From: Acheta domesticus
Taxonomy: Eukaryota > Arthropoda > Insecta > Orthoptera > Gryllidae
Direction of reading: 5' to 3'
Length of the DNA: 64,000 nt
Assembly (NCBI GenBank): GCA_031308135.1
Contig: JAHLJT010000631.1
Coordinates: 227,440,636 to 227,504,635 of the forward strand
A program made the position numbers and the translations under genes. Below, piece by piece: positions 22,550-35,392 of this stretch (within the stretch, counting starts at the first letter, position 1; the number at the start of each line of letters is the position of its first letter). The notes under the pieces were generated by a model. The model worked only from the letters and a program-made list of their open reading frames with translations, was not told the origin of the DNA and searched no databases.

Positions 22550-22817
22550 GGAGGCGTAAAGCATTATTTTATATTAAAGTTTTCCTTCTACACTTATTTT
22601 GTCGTCAAAGGAAATTATGCATAAATAATTTCTTACAATCAATGTTTATTTTTTTATTAATTTTGTTTCGTTCTAGTTCTAGTGGAGGCGTAAAGCATTA
22701 TTTTATATTAAAGTTTTCCTTCTACACTTATTTTGTCGTCAAAGGAAATTATTCATAAATAATTTCTTACAATCAATGTTTATTTTTTTATTAATTCTGT
22801 TTCGTTCTAGTTCAAGA
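22550..22817. repeat. 134-bp tandem duplication
   Basis: 22550-22683 and 22684-22817 are near-identical (two substitutions in the stretch I compared: ATGCAT/ATTCAT and ATTTTG/ATTCTG). Both begin GGAGGCGTAAAGCATTATTT. Noncoding. Confidence 0.9.
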
Positions 22818-23124
22818 AACTGGGGCATAAACTATTCATTTATTTTACTTATATATTTCTATTAGTATTAATTTGTGTCTGTCAATTTGTGACTAAAACG
22901 ATCGTTTTCATTAATGTTTGTTCATTAATCTGTGTATTCAATTTATTTGTCAAATCAAATGGCATTCGTCGTCACATTGAGCGCGGCTCTTTTTGAGCAT
23001 CCCTCGTCGAATTGCAGAAACGGATCATTCCGTAAATGAAGTGGTATAAACGGAAACAGATGATACCTTTTTTGTTGATAGATCGTTTTTTCTTCGTGTT
23101 TACGGCCGCGTCACCAGCAATACA

Positions 23125-23285
23125 AAGTATTCCCGTAAGTGTAGTGAGTTTTTTTAACACGGGAGATGGAAGAGATCTTGCCCCTCCGGGTGCTGTTAAC
23201 CAGCGTTGACCTATACATATCGGCTTGCGGAGTTATCCCAACCAGGTCGATGACAAAATAATCTACGCCTGATGCCATCAATTGT
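23125..23285 (-). mobile_element. Diverged SINE tail fragment
   Basis: It shares CCCGTAAGTGTAGT, a GGGAGATGG-type block, GTTGACCTA and CAACCAGG in the same order as the inverted tail at 20630-20750. Old. The minus-strand open frame at 23111-23425 runs through it and is not a gene. Confidence 0.5.
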
Positions 23286-24612
23286 GTAACTACATCTACC
23301 CATATTTCATGGTTCTGGAGTTTAGAGAATAAGTTTACTGATGCTATATACAGACAGACTCGGCAAATATCTTTATAAAGTCTTGGCACGTAAAAATAAA
23401 CTATTTTATAAACTCCTTGCTTCATTTACTAACAAATGACGTTTTTTGAGATCTGCCACTTTTCTTGTGTGGCAGTGTAGTACATTGAGATGATATTGTG
23501 TATTTTTTTTTAGACTCGCGATTTTTATAACCAAGTTCCATTCACACCTTCATTAAGAAATGTATTTTTCAGGGTACTGCAAACATAAATGCATTGGAAG
23601 TTCTAGTATTTACATTGATGAAACAGTGTGAGAACAAAAAGAATATAAAGAATAGTATTCTCACGGCGAAACTGAAAACATATTTGTGACGATCTCATGT
23701 GGGGGAAGAGTTCAAATTCCAAGCACTTTTGTCCACAGAACCAGAGTCAGCCATTTGAAAATGTGATATCGCATGTTTACTACGAAGAGAGTAGTGACCT
23801 TCACAAAAGTTTCAGACGCAATATCGATCAGTGTCTGAATCCTGAAATGTCTCACATACAGTTACATACATGGAAATTGTGGCTTACAACTAAAATACTC
23901 AAAACTTGAATATGAAATGAATATGACGCGTTTTGGAACTCAACCATTGAAAAGATGAATCTAGATCAGTAATTGTAGACAAAGATTAATTCTTAAAAAG
24001 TTGAGAAAGTTTTAAAAATAATACACATTAATAAGTCTGTTTTAACCCTCTACTACGAACTTGACTCCTCCGACTTCGCGAAACTTCGAATATGTGCATG
24101 TACTTTTTCTACAACATTGATTCTTCTTGAACCTTTTTCCTTCTACACTTTTAAAGTAATGGTTCGCGAGCTTACTGTTGTGGAATGCTTTTGTCGGAAA
24201 TTATCAGCCTTTGTTGGCGCACAGAAGACCTAACTTTACTCAGCACGTAAACAAATGCACGTTGTCGTCACTTATTCTCATTGGCTGACGGACACCACAC
24301 TCCCCTTCACGGCGTCGTGCGCTATAGGAGTTAGGTAGGAGAATAGAGTAGGTTAGTAGAGTTAGAGTAGGTCTCTTTCAAAATTTATTTAGTTCCAGAC
24401 TCTCCACACAAACAGTCGAAATAATTTTCTCCTTTCCCTTGATATAAAATCAGACACCGAGCGTGACCTTAACTGCCAACCTTCAGCTGCTAACGAACCT
24501 CTTTGAGATAACTTTCGTTCGCCAGACCGTCGGCGCCGCTCCTGCCAAATTTTATCAGTAGCAGTTCCGTTCTCGAATGAGAAAGTTCTAAAAGAATGCT
24601 ATATATTTGTTT
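23286..24612. other. Intergenic, nothing recognised
   Basis: AT-rich DNA with no recognisable gene. The short frame at 23697-23909 has no recognised domain. Confidence 0.4.
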
Positions 24613-24821
24613 GGTTAGTGCAGGGCCGCTCAACCATTTGCTCCGAGGAGGAGCAGTCGGTTGCTCTCTCCTCTTCCGCAGCAGAAAGAGCAAATGACGT
24701 CATCAAATATCGATCGGTGACGTCTGGCACAGTGGGTCGCGTCGTATTTCTACGGGTATTTTACGTTGTTCGGAATGAAAAAGTCTCACTGCTCTGCGAA
24801 AGGATATTACGACAGGAAAAA

Positions 24822-26412
24822 AACTAGTGGTGCTACAGAACGGCACGGACTTTCCCGTATTAGTTTTCTATTTCCTTGGGTCTTCGCTAGCTATTCGGAA
24901 TTGCCACAAACTCTTTCTTGCCAGCTGCTATCTATCACTGCCAAAGTACATTTTTTTGTCATTTTCTTAATTTTTTTAAATTCCTATTGGTACAACGGAA
25001 ACATTAATTTTAGAATATTAAGGAACACAAAAACCTAGTCATAAATGGCAATTTTCTTTTAAAAATTATGTGCCATTTAAGACAAAATAGCGTTTTAGCG
25101 CTACTAAAAACGCGAAATTTGAAGCTCATTTTCACAGAAAATGTTTGAGTTTTCAAAATACTTTATTTGAAGTTATTTGAAGCACATACACTCACAAATA
25201 TAATAATGTTTACAAATTGCTGTAATGTGCATATTAAAGATGTGAGAGATCTTTCAAAAAAATTACAATTATGTAATTTTGAAAAAACAAAAAAATAACT
25301 CAAAATAAACTTCACGCTATACTAAAGAGAGTAATTAGCGCTATCCGTTACGGAAGTTTGAAGAAAACATTACAGCCATATAGAGAAAACGGCGTTTGAG
25401 CGTTTCTGAAAATGCGACATTTTGAACTACTTTTCACAGAAAACGGTTGTGTTTTTTGAGACTATTTACTTGACATTATTTAAAGCACATGTACTCGTAA
25501 TATAATAATGTGAAAAAATTGCCGCTAATGTAAATTTTATCGCCGTGAGAAATATGTGAAAAAATTACATTTTGTCATTTTTGAAAAAAAAACAACCTAT
25601 AGAGCAATATGGCTTTTATGTCATCTGATAGAGTACATTTACCACTATCCCTATCAAAAGTTTAAAGAAAAAATTTGGAGCCGTTTTTGAGAAAATCTTG
25701 TTTTTGTAATTTTTTAAAATTGCACATATTGCACGCAATATTGCACGAAAACTACCAAAATTGTGAAAAACATTTACATGACCTTTATTAAAGAACTCAA
25801 TATGCAGAACAAATTTTATTTGAAGGAAAAATCTCTATCTTCAATTTTGTAGTTGGAGAAAGACGCCGAAAAAAATTCAAACTTTCACAATTTTCGAAAA
25901 TTCAGAGCTGTACGTGAAAATCGGACCTATGCCATGTTAAAAAGTGTATTTTCCTCTATTCATACAAGAAATTTAAAGAAACAATTTGGAGCCGTTTTTG
26001 AGAAAATGTTGAAAATCCCCGGGGGGCTTCATATAAAGTACCCCCAAATTTTAAAGAATCTTTTTCAAAATCACAAAGCTTCGACTAGAATCAGATCGAC
26101 TGGGGAATATCAATTTGAAGAAAATCGACGGAATGGTTTAGGCGCTAGCGTTGACCACAGACGGACAGACGGACGGAATGCCGTCAATCGATTTTTAAGT
26201 ATAAAGGAGCAACAAATCATGGATTTTGACCACACCACGAAATAGAGGATTTTTTTCTTAATTTAGCAACTGGTTTTAAACCACTTATTCGTTTTCACGG
26301 CCCGGCAATTAATTTTTTTCCGCCGAAAATTGTCCATTTTTTCGCGCAGCAATACATAACTTTCCCTACACTACGTACATCACTCCGTGTATACGTACGT
26401 ATACGGGAAAGT
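24822..26412 (+). mobile_element. Dispersed repeat family R, copy 3, nested in the hAT element
   Basis: Near full length and collinear with 18555-20213: AACTAGTGGTGCTACAGAA start, three ~300-bp units, CCCCGGGG block, GGCGCTAGCGTTGACCACAG, then only about two GACGGACA units. After the tract it carries ATCGATTTTTAAGTATAAAG and the conserved ~180-bp end with GTATACGTACGTATAC (26389-26404). The 130-codon frame at 25853-26245 is accidental. Confidence 0.85.
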
Positions 26413-26612
26413 AAAAAACATTAAAATACTCTTGTAACATTTATTGGAACAGTTACTAGATTATAAACATATTAGTGTGATTTGGAAATTAAAAACACGA
26501 CAATTTGCAATGCAGCATGGGAAGAAAAGTATCTTTTTGTAGATTGGGCCGCAATGCCTAATGTTTAGTTGCAAAACAAGTGCTCAATAACACAAAGAAA
26601 TTTAATAGAGTT

Positions 26613-26712
26613 TCACGAACTACAGAGCGGAGGGGTACACTCAAAGTTTGTTTACATGCGGAGTAAAGTTACAGCAAACGTAATTCACTTAGGGACTCCA
26701 CGTCAGTAGCAA
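26613..26712. repeat. 100-bp segment duplicated at 28253
   Basis: Starts TCACGAACTACAGAGCGGAG and ends ACTCCACGTCAGTAGCAA. Nearly identical to 28253-28353 (two substitutions and one indel by eye), in direct orientation 1.64 kb away. This copy lies inside the hAT element; the other lies outside. Confidence 0.85.
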
Positions 26713-26803
26713 TGTAACATTACACAGTTTATCATGCTGCTGAATATGAAAAGTATTATAAAGGTTGCACAAAAAATTATTAAATAAACTAGTAATAAAA
26801 ATA

Positions 26804-27403
26804 CTAAAAGTAAAGGAAATTAACATAAAAAATGAAGTTGATTGCAAAATCAAATACTCTAATTACACCTTTTAAATGTTTTTTTCGCAATATACTTTCT
26901 ATAATTGGAAGAGATGGCATGGTGCTATTGAGCCGTAACATGCATTTCCGATTGTGATCTGTAATTGTACTTCTCATTCGAGATTTACAGATTTTCAAAG
27001 AAGCAAAAAATTGCTCACAGTTGTATGTTGATCCAAACGTACTTAATAATCGAGGAGTATTCCGATGCAATTTTGGAAAACGGTTTTGTAGGAAGTTCTT
27101 TTCCTAAATGCTTACGTTGTAGTATCGTATGCAATGAAATTAAATTCTTTTGTATTGTGTTATTTTACTGCCAAAACAACATAAGAACATCAAAATACAT
27201 CCAAAACTTACTTCTAGTGAGGCATTGTTTTTCAGAACACTGAAAATTTCCTTTTGTTCTTCTTCAGCGTACTTGTCATTTTCATCAGCATGATTTAATG
27301 TATAATGTCGTTGCAAATTAAACTTCTTCACGTGAAACCCTTTATGTAAACTAAACATTTGGCATAGCTGCCGTAGTCGGCGAAAAGATACTTTTCTTCC
27401 CAT
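26804..27403 (-). pseudogene. hAT transposase remnant (zinc finger + C-terminal domain)
   Basis: The first frame, from the ATG at 27401-27403 to about 27140, encodes a BED/ZBED-type zinc-finger-like N-terminus with FNLQRHYTLNHADENDKY, similar to GTF2IRD2/ZBED-type hAT proteins. The second frame (27070-26804) encodes the hAT dimerisation block: LLSTFGSTYNCEQFFASLK, then RSTITDHNRKCMLRL. The catalytic core between them is deleted, so no transposition activity is possible. The assignment rests on the very characteristic FGSTY.CEQ.FS..K.. motif. Confidence 0.88.
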
Positions 27404-27607
27404 ACTGCATTGAAAATTGTCGGTGTAGGTGCTCTTGTCTGTGAAGTGCTCGCGTGGACTTCCATGATTCCGCGACTGGAGTTACCGGGACACTGTATCA
27501 GAGGTTATCGCCAAGCGCGCAACGCTCGGGCTCCGCGTGTCCGCTCTCGGCTGACAACACGGCTCTGCGCTGCCGATTGACTCTGCTTGAGCGGCCCTGG
27601 GTTAGTG

Positions 27608-29944
27608 AAAGGTGTGTTTGCTCGTTGCGTTGATTTTTGTTTCCACATCAAACACAATAAGTGAAGCAGCTCCCGGATAATCCGGTTTGAAACATTCGCA
27701 GGGGAAAAATCCCTCAGAAGTGGTGAGAAAGTTGTATTGATGTTGCTCGATTAGCAGCTAAAAATTCGTCAATGACTTTGTAGGAGGTGGAAGAAATGAC
27801 TGCTGAAATCAGGTGTTGGTGTCAGAAGTGTTTGAAAACTGAATTAAGTCATTGGAAAGGTTCACGTAAGAAGAGATGTAGAGCAAAACAGGTGGAGGGC
27901 GAGTGCGATGAATTTCTTAATCTGCCATTCGTATTCACAAGCACGTTTTTTTTTGTAGAAACGAATTTCCAACATAAATATTCTTGATGTGATTAATGAA
28001 GATTTGGAACTGCCAAATTTTAAAAGAACGTCAGTGTATGTTCTATTGAAATTCGTGCTTTGGGCGGGATTTCACTGCTAACTTGCAAGAACACACGTAA
28101 ATGTACGTTCTGTGGTATTGCAAAATATTTATACATTTGGCTGGGTATTTTGGGCGTATTAAAGAAGTACTACTGAAAATAATATGCTATGACAGTTCTG
28201 GCTGTGACGTGCCGGCATTTGAATATGGTCGTGGCGCGAATGGCGTAGCCAATCACGAACTACAGAGCGGAGGGGCACACTCAAAGTTTGTTTACATGCG
28301 GAGTAAAGTTACAGCGAACGTAATTCACTTAGGGACTCCACGTTCAGTAGCAAGTAACTTCCAATGAGTGCCCATTGCCAGTAGGTACATTTTGTTCTGA
28401 TGCCCCTCTGCAAAAAGTGCAATGTACAGAAAAAATGTCTAACCTGTTAAGTACGTGTGTAAATATTTTTGCAGTCGCTAATAACCTTGTACTTGATGCG
28501 ACTTTAAATAAAATAAATTTTAAAAAATATTATTGACAATTATTTGGAAGAAAATATTGCTCAATGGGTGGAGCAAATGTACAGTACTTTTGAGGGTATC
28601 TTCGGATCAACAAATTGAAAAGGACCATTACTCATCATTCGGAGAATTTTGTTTCGAATCTAGGGAAGGAGACGATAGTCAATAGGAATTTTTTGAGAAT
28701 GAAGAACCCAAATAAGAAATAACTTAGAATGTAAAATACTATTACAGAATGAATAAACAAATGTGTAGAAGTTGTGCAGAACAAGTTGACTGAAGAAACT
28801 TGTCTAAAAAATTTAGTGAATGCGGTAGTAACATTTTTGTACTTGATTTTCAGTTCTAAAGTTATAGTAGTTTTCATTAATACATTTTTTAATATTTAAT
28901 AAATTTTTATTAAATAGATAAATTCGTTAAATTAAAAGTCTGCATAACTTTATTAAACCATTCCTTATCACATGATATTTCTCATCAGATAACTTATTAA
29001 CAAATATATCCTGATTAATGTTTCTTTAGTTATCATTAATTGTAAGTTTCAATGTTTTTCACTAAATACAAATCAATACTGTAATATTTGAAACAATATG
29101 TTATGAGTCCACCCGACTCCACGTCAGTACCAGTGTGACTGAATTCCCATGTCGGCAGCTAAGGGTTAGTAGTATTAGTATGAAAATTCCCAAATATTAC
29201 TTTTCCTACTTCCAATTATTAATCCTTTTTATACGGAAACATACTTTAACGAATAATGATGAATAATGGAGGTAAAACGATGAATAACACAAGTCTTTAA
29301 CCAAAAATTTGATTTTATAATTTTGGATAATCTTTATGCTTTTTGGTATGCTGAAAAAGAAAACGAAGTCCATCCTTGTCCATCAAGTACAGATACTTTT
29401 TAAAACCTTAAAACATTATTCATATTTTGTAGCTTAGGCATGTTTACATTTGTAACCAAAATTTTTCCTTAAACGATTTCCAACATTTTTAACTTACTAT
29501 GTTCTAATAATACTCTCTCATAGTAGGTAATGTGGGCATGAAAGTTCTGTTTAGTTACGAATGTAATTGTTATCTGTTCTCTCAGAATTTATCTTCTGAA
29601 AATAATTAAGATAGAAATTCTTATATATGGAAATTGGAGCCCACTTGTCGCTCAATCTGCAAGTCCAGTAGTAGCAATTGAATGGAATACATTTAGTTAA
29701 GTCATCTAGTTGCATCAAAGTGATTAAAAAACGTTTTCTCAAGATTGAAAATGTATTTTGAAAACTGTCACGTTGTTGTGTTACCAACCGAGACTATTCC
29801 AGACTACTACTGTTTTAACTCTGGTGAATACACAAGCAAGAAGGACCAAAAAAGTATAATAGTTTCGTCAAAAAAGTGTATTATACATATTTTAGTTAAA
29901 GAATAGCAGATCAAGATAAAGTGTGGGCTCCACAAAGTATGGCA
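27608..29944. other. AT-rich intergenic DNA
   Basis: No gene recognised. It holds the second copy of the 100-bp repeat (28253-28353). At 29110-29130 a short ACTCCACGTCAGTA.CA word again matches the end of that repeat. The frames at 27787-27987, 28635-28877 and 29551-29787 are low-complexity or unrecognised. Confidence 0.4.
28253..28353. repeat. Second copy of the 100-bp repeat
   Basis: Direct copy of 26613-26712, outside the hAT element. The high identity suggests recent duplication or a shared repeat family. Confidence 0.85.
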
Positions 29945-31840
29945 GCTGCGTAGAAAAACTTCGCTTGTGGTACAAAGAACAATTACAGTCTTTTAGATTT
30001 GCCATCCCAATTATGGAGGGAGCAAAAAGAACAAATGGATGACTTATTTTTGTACTTGTAATGTTTAAAATTACAATTCCAAAAGCCTTAAGTTGAATCT
30101 GCTATTCGTCCGGTACCACCTGGACTTGGATTGCCAGTTCCTCAGCTCCCTTGTGAATAGGGCAGTATTGGGTGAGGAAACAGATAGAGAAGCTTGTGTG
30201 GTGGAAAATTATGAAACAATGAGTTCGGACAAGCCAGTTTAGAGAACGAACCTGAGCTTATCTCTCAACAGGAGTTGAATGACTTAGTGAGAGGTCTTGG
30301 TCTTCCGAAAGATGCTGCTCAGTTAATTGACTCCCGAATAAAAACAAAAATGTCTTACTACCAGACAGTTATTTTTCATAGTATCCGACATCGCGAAACA
30401 GTTTTTGTTCCTTACTTTTCCCAGGATGAGAAGTTTGTTTATTGTAAAGATATTTGTGGACTGATGGGTAATTTGGGGTACAATATGACACAATTATAGG
30501 AGTCTACTCATAGACTCATGAAAGTGAAGTAAAGAGCTATTTCACAATACTTGGCAATACACAATGGCAATACTTATGCTTCAGTTCCAGTTGGCCATTC
30601 GGTACATTTAAAGGAATATACGACAGTTTGTATTAGTTCTTAACGCATTCGTTATAATGAGCATAAGAGTTGGTTTGTAGGGACTTAAAAAAGTTCTCAC
30701 CATCCTCTTAGGTCAGCAATAAGGATACACAGAGTTTCCTTGTTTTTTACACCGGTGACAGAAATTCCCACTGCAACAAAAAGCACTGGCCAACACGAGA
30801 GCTCTGTTGCCAGGCGAAACAAATTAATTAGGAAACATTTTGTTCTCCTCTAATTATAAAGGTAGGTCTGATAAAGCAATTCGTTAAGTCTCTCAATGAA
30901 GAAGGTGAATGTTTGAAGTACTTATACTTCCTGGTTTAAGTGACGCTAAGATTAAAGAGGGAATCTTACAGGGCCAGACATCGGAAAAACGTTTATCAGA
31001 TCACCAATTTGGTCAGACCATGTATAGGAAGGAGAGGAAAACCTGGAATTCTTTCTTGTTGACAAATTTCTGTTGACGTTAAAGCAAGACCTGCACAGCA
31101 TTTTGCACTTTCACTGACTCAGGAGCTGCGTGCGAGCAACTCGGGTGCAAATGAGAAAATCGATGAAGGGTGGGGATGAGACCCAATCTAGGAGTAGGGA
31201 CCACGAATCAGAATTAGAAAATGAAAATACATACAGTGGTGGATACAAAAGGTGGATATACAGTAGTGCACAGAACGTAAACAGTGAATTATGATCCTGG
31301 TAACTTGAAATACTAGACATAATCCATTGTATACAAATGGCATTTAATTTTGAACCATGGATCCATTTATTAGGCTCCAGGCATTCAATCTACGCGCCGC
31401 GTCGTGCTACGTCAGACTTCTCCCCTCCCCGCAAAGCTTCCTACTCCCCACTACTTGCACTTTCGGCGCTGCCACGGGCAGACAATCGCTCTCAAGTGCA
31501 GAATGCCCGCGGGAGCAGGCGTTGTGGAGGTCTTACGTAAGGGATCTAACTATATCGTGGAACGTATGTTGAAGGCTTTTAAAATGCCAGTTGCTACAGG
31601 AGTTTGAAGGTTCACTTCCTATACTCGCATGTGAACTTCTTTCCGGAAATTTGGGGGACGTCAGTGAAGAACAGGGGTAAAAATTCATTCAGGACATCAA
31701 AGGGATGGAACTTAGGTATTAGGATAAGTGGAACGTGAACATGATGGCGGACTATTGCTGGATGCTATAGCGTGTATCACCTGAAGGGCATACACCCGGA
31801 AGCGCACACAAAGAAGATTCCAAGAGGAGAAAGGAACAGG
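29945..31840 (+). pseudogene. Decayed copy of a multicopy arthropod protein of unknown function
   Basis: Ordered blocks in shifting frames match a protein I recall as highly repeated in arthropod genomes: NDLVRGLGLPKDAAQLIDSR (30275-30335), then FFSQ/YFSQDEKFVYCKDI.GLM to 30499, SVPVGHSVHLKEY (30581-30619), GLSDAKIKEGIL (30932-30967), a NFFPE..GD.SEEQG-like block (31630-31680), and QDI.GMELRYQ, KWNVNMMADYCW (31690-31765). Many stops and frameshifts. About 31100-31610 has no matching block and may be an insertion. Function of the family is unknown to me; its copy number suggests it rides on a mobile element. Confidence 0.7.
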
Positions 31841-31849
31841 TTTTCAAAA

Positions 31850-32149
31850 AAATTATTGATTATTCTGCAAGTTTATATATGTATGGAATAATGTATTTGG
31901 TATTGTTAAAATAAGTAAATAAACAAAAAACTTTCAGTCGATTCTGTATTATGCTGTTATATCTACTGTCTTTAAAGATTGAACTCGAGATTGAAAAAAG
32001 TCTATACGTGATAGAGCAAAACTGACCTCACTTTCAGTTTCAGCATAAAAAAAACAAAGATCAGATGATATCAATAAAATTTTGAAATATTTTCTATTGT
32101 AGACCTGTGAATCTGCCAACTACTTATTTTTTGTCAAAGTCTTCTGATT
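31850..32149. other. Intergenic, nothing recognised
   Basis: AT-rich, no features. Confidence 0.4.
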
Positions 32150-33345
32150 ATCATTGAAATATCTAAATTTTCAAAAATTGCCAATGCTCAAGTTTTTCTC
32201 TTGACGCGTCGGAAGTGTTAGTACATACGTTCCGAAAAGGGTCTAAGTACATAAGTTCATATCCCAGCGTTGGCAAACATAGGTTTATAGGCTGGAAACG
32301 CTTTTAAGAATTTAAGTAGTATGATATTACCTAACCGTTACAAATAATATGAGAAGTACTATTGCTGTTGCAAAAAGTACTAGCACCACTAGTTGTAGAA
32401 TCACTAGTTTCTCGAATGTGTGAAGCGAGAAACATTGAGAAAAAACAACTTCAAAAGTCACTGTTTTGTTCTCATGATAACAAGAAAATACTATCTTAAA
32501 AATTCATAATCCACTCCCAAGTTCGGAATTTACAAAATAAACATTACTAGAAAATATCGTATTACAAGTGACCAATCGAAATTCAGCCGGATAAAACGCC
32601 ACTCAGCTAACTCAATACCTGCCTCACTGCTAAACTCAACATTATCAACGCTTAGAAAAGGATGAACATTTGAATTTGCAATTTTTTAAAATTCCAAAAA
32701 CTTATATTAAGATTATTTCAAGTTCAAGTTTTAACAAACTGATTTCATCAAGAAAAAACCTGTTATAAATACTGTCATTTTTCATAGTTACTTTTTGTTT
32801 GCAAAATTGAAAATACAGGTTCTTCGAAAATGAACAAGTTTTTAAGCGTAATTTGCTCTAATTCAGAGAAAAAACATTAGGAAAGAATGTGAGGCCATTT
32901 ATGAGAAAAATAATTGAAATAACTTAAGCATAATTACATCAAAATTACACAAAATTGTACATGACCTTATTCATAGCCTACTTGTTCCAAACAAATTTTA
33001 ATCGAATCTTTCTAACAATAATGTTGTACTTTTGCCATATTAACTGTTTACATTTTCGAAAATACGGTAAGTTTCCCGAAAATGGAACTAGCACAAATTT
33101 CTTTACTGACCACTGCTATATCCGAGGAAACAATTAAAAAAATGCCTAGGAGCCATTTTGAAAAACAAAAAGTTAGAATTCGCCTAATTTTCCCGAAACA
33201 TTAAGCGAAAACTCACATTTTTTAATATTGTACCTGAACTTATTTTAAGATCTGCTTTTGATCTGATTTTGCACTTATTACGAAGAAGAATCTCTATCTC
33301 TAACATTGTAAAATTCGGAGAAAATCGACGAAAAAGGGTTCTTCC
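32150..33345 (+). mobile_element. Diverged copy of family R
   Basis: It has versions of the unit-end block (GAGGCCATTTATGAGAAAAAT at 32891-32911, GGAGCCATTTTGAAAAACAA near 33148) and AAGAATCTCTATCT, then AATCGACGAAAAAGG near 33284-33337. The order matches the full copies. It immediately precedes the inverted duplication arm. Confidence 0.5.
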
Positions 33346-34122
33346 ATTCACATCAGGGAGATCTAATGCTTTCCATGTCACTCAGGCTGGTGCGGGAGCT
33401 AAGTTGTTGGCAATCGTTTCTGCGTTAAAATTGACTGAAGTTAGAATGACAGGCTGTATCTCATGAATTGACCCCATGAGTTGTAAAAGTTTGCAAAACT
33501 CAAAAGGACATCGGTATTCTTTGCTTTTCGGTGAGAATGCAATGGTCTGCACCTCGTTTTTTTTAATCTTTTCTCCGAGTTTCACGTAAGTGCTTTCCTT
33601 GTAAATTGCACGTAGTTCTTGATTCCCCTTTTATTTATCTATTTACGTCAAAAACAGTTTAAATTGTGTGTGACGAGCTATGAGGAGAAGTGAAATTTGT
33701 GCACGTTTTCATAATTCTGTGATCTGTATCCTAAACCATATTCTACTCGAATTTTGAATACAGAAAAAAGAGCGGTTTTTTCAAATTTTGTTGACAAAAA
33801 ATATTCGCTTCTATATAATAAAATATATTTCAAAGGTAAATTAGTTATAAATTTGTGTTCTTAACCCTCATCATGTTCTTTTTGAAAGAATAATACTTTA
33901 TGGAAAACAATAATTTCAATAACTATATAGTTATAACAATAACTATATACGTTTCCCCTGCAGGGAAACTTTGGAAGAACGAACTGGAGATTCATGACAG
34001 TTACTTTCCCCAAATACGTACGATATTTATGTAATCGTATATTACGTACATTGACGTAACTTATGTTCATAAATTAAATGATTCATACGAATAATATGTA
34101 AAATTATTGCTTTTTGTCTCAG

Positions 34123-34251
34123 AGTGATCTGGGCCATTATACGCTCTCCTTCGATGGCTCTGGTGACAAATGAATCGAGGCTGACTACGAAATGGACGGC
34201 CGCATCCTTATGCTGCCCGTCACGGGCAGAGGTCGCTGCAAGCTGTGTTCA
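34123..34251 (+). pseudogene. Takeout-like exon, damaged inverted copy
   Basis: Same exon as 58330-58460 (minus), with AG acceptor and GTGAGT donor intact. It is 129 nt instead of 131 because of three one-base losses and one gain, and has an in-frame TGA at 34171-34173. Only one substitution was seen. The encoded block ends in LPVTGRGRCKL. The error pattern looks like uncorrected long-read sequence rather than pseudogene decay. Confidence 0.85.
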
Positions 34252-35102
34252 GTGAGTTCAATGATGGAAGACTTTGTTATATTCTAGTCTGATTCAATTC
34301 AAATAGTTGTTTCGTCATGAATTTAATGTTTCACATTGCACATAAGATCTGCGTCAATTACAAAATAAGAAAAATGCAGTTGTCTCTATCGACCGTGCTG
34401 AGAATGCGTCAACTAATTTCATGATTTGATTTCAAGTTTCAAAGTCAGAAATTCTTACTATTTTTTAATATTATCTAAAATAATGTTTTAAAAGCGACTG
34501 AAACATAATACACGTTTTAGAGGTGTCATCTTGATAAAATTACTTGAGATAATTTATTAATAAAAACTAGTAATTGTAATTCTACAATTTTATGAATATT
34601 TCAATTCCGTGCATTTTTAATGCACCCTGCTTTATTCATAATTTCAACTTCTGCATCAAGCAGATCATATTCACAAAGGTTGTAGGTCAGAGATGAACAT
34701 TTAATGTACTAATGAAATAGTCATAATTTTGCGCCCGGTACTAGCTGCCGGAAATTACCATTGATACCAGAATACCAGAAAAGAAAAGACATACTTCGTA
34801 AAGCACTAACAAACGAATTTTTTATATTAAAAACCACCCCACCAAACTAATTCCAATTCAAACAAAATTTGTACTTAAAACAATAAGAAAACTATTTTAA
34901 AAACACGCATCCATAATCGAAAATGAATTGCATGTTAATTTCCAAAATTTCATTATTAGAAAGCGCACTTTATAGTTCTTTTTTTATTATACCCCCTAAT
35001 TAACTTTGTGAACTGATATAACAGTATTGCTTCCAATTTCCAATATCTTTGAAAAATTATAACTTAAGACACATAAAGTACAATAATGGAAAATTATAAC
35101 TT

Positions 35103-35150
35103 TTATATATAATAATATATATATAATATATATAATATATATATATACAT
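35103..35150. repeat. (AT)n microsatellite, arm P
   Basis: Interrupted TATATA run. The partner at 57424-57473 is an uninterrupted run of different composition. Confidence 0.9.
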
Positions 35151-35392
35151 TTAAAATCTTCCCTTGTTTTGTATTATTTGATTTCGGCGACTTTCGAGTT
35201 TTTTCTAGATTTGAATTTCCATGTACTACGGTATACATTTACCGATGAAAATAAAAGGGTTTATATTCTTCTATAACTACTCCGCAGTTTCACGGCTTGG
35301 AATTTATGTACTAATCTTCATTTTGCTCCATTTAATGTTATTTCAAATATGTGTATATTAAAAATGAAATTAATGTTAGCTTTCTATTGCAG

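Larger units (their letters stand above)
24621..27599 (-). mobile_element. hAT DNA transposon, deletion derivative, with nested insertion
   Basis: Terminal inverted repeats CAGGGCCGCTCAA at 24621-24633 (plus) and 27587-27599 (minus), flanked by a perfect 8-bp target duplication GGTTAGTG (24613-24620 and 27600-27607), the hAT signature. Transposase sense is minus. Only the N-terminal zinc-finger part and the C-terminal dimerisation part survive. A family R copy (24822-26412) sits inside near the 3' side. GC-rich subterminal DNA (27480-27590) adjoins the 5' TIR. Confidence 0.93.

Noticed and set aside
25853..26245. 130-codon frame inside family R copy 3
   Set aside because: The same region is frameshifted or interrupted in the other R copies, so no selection for coding is visible.
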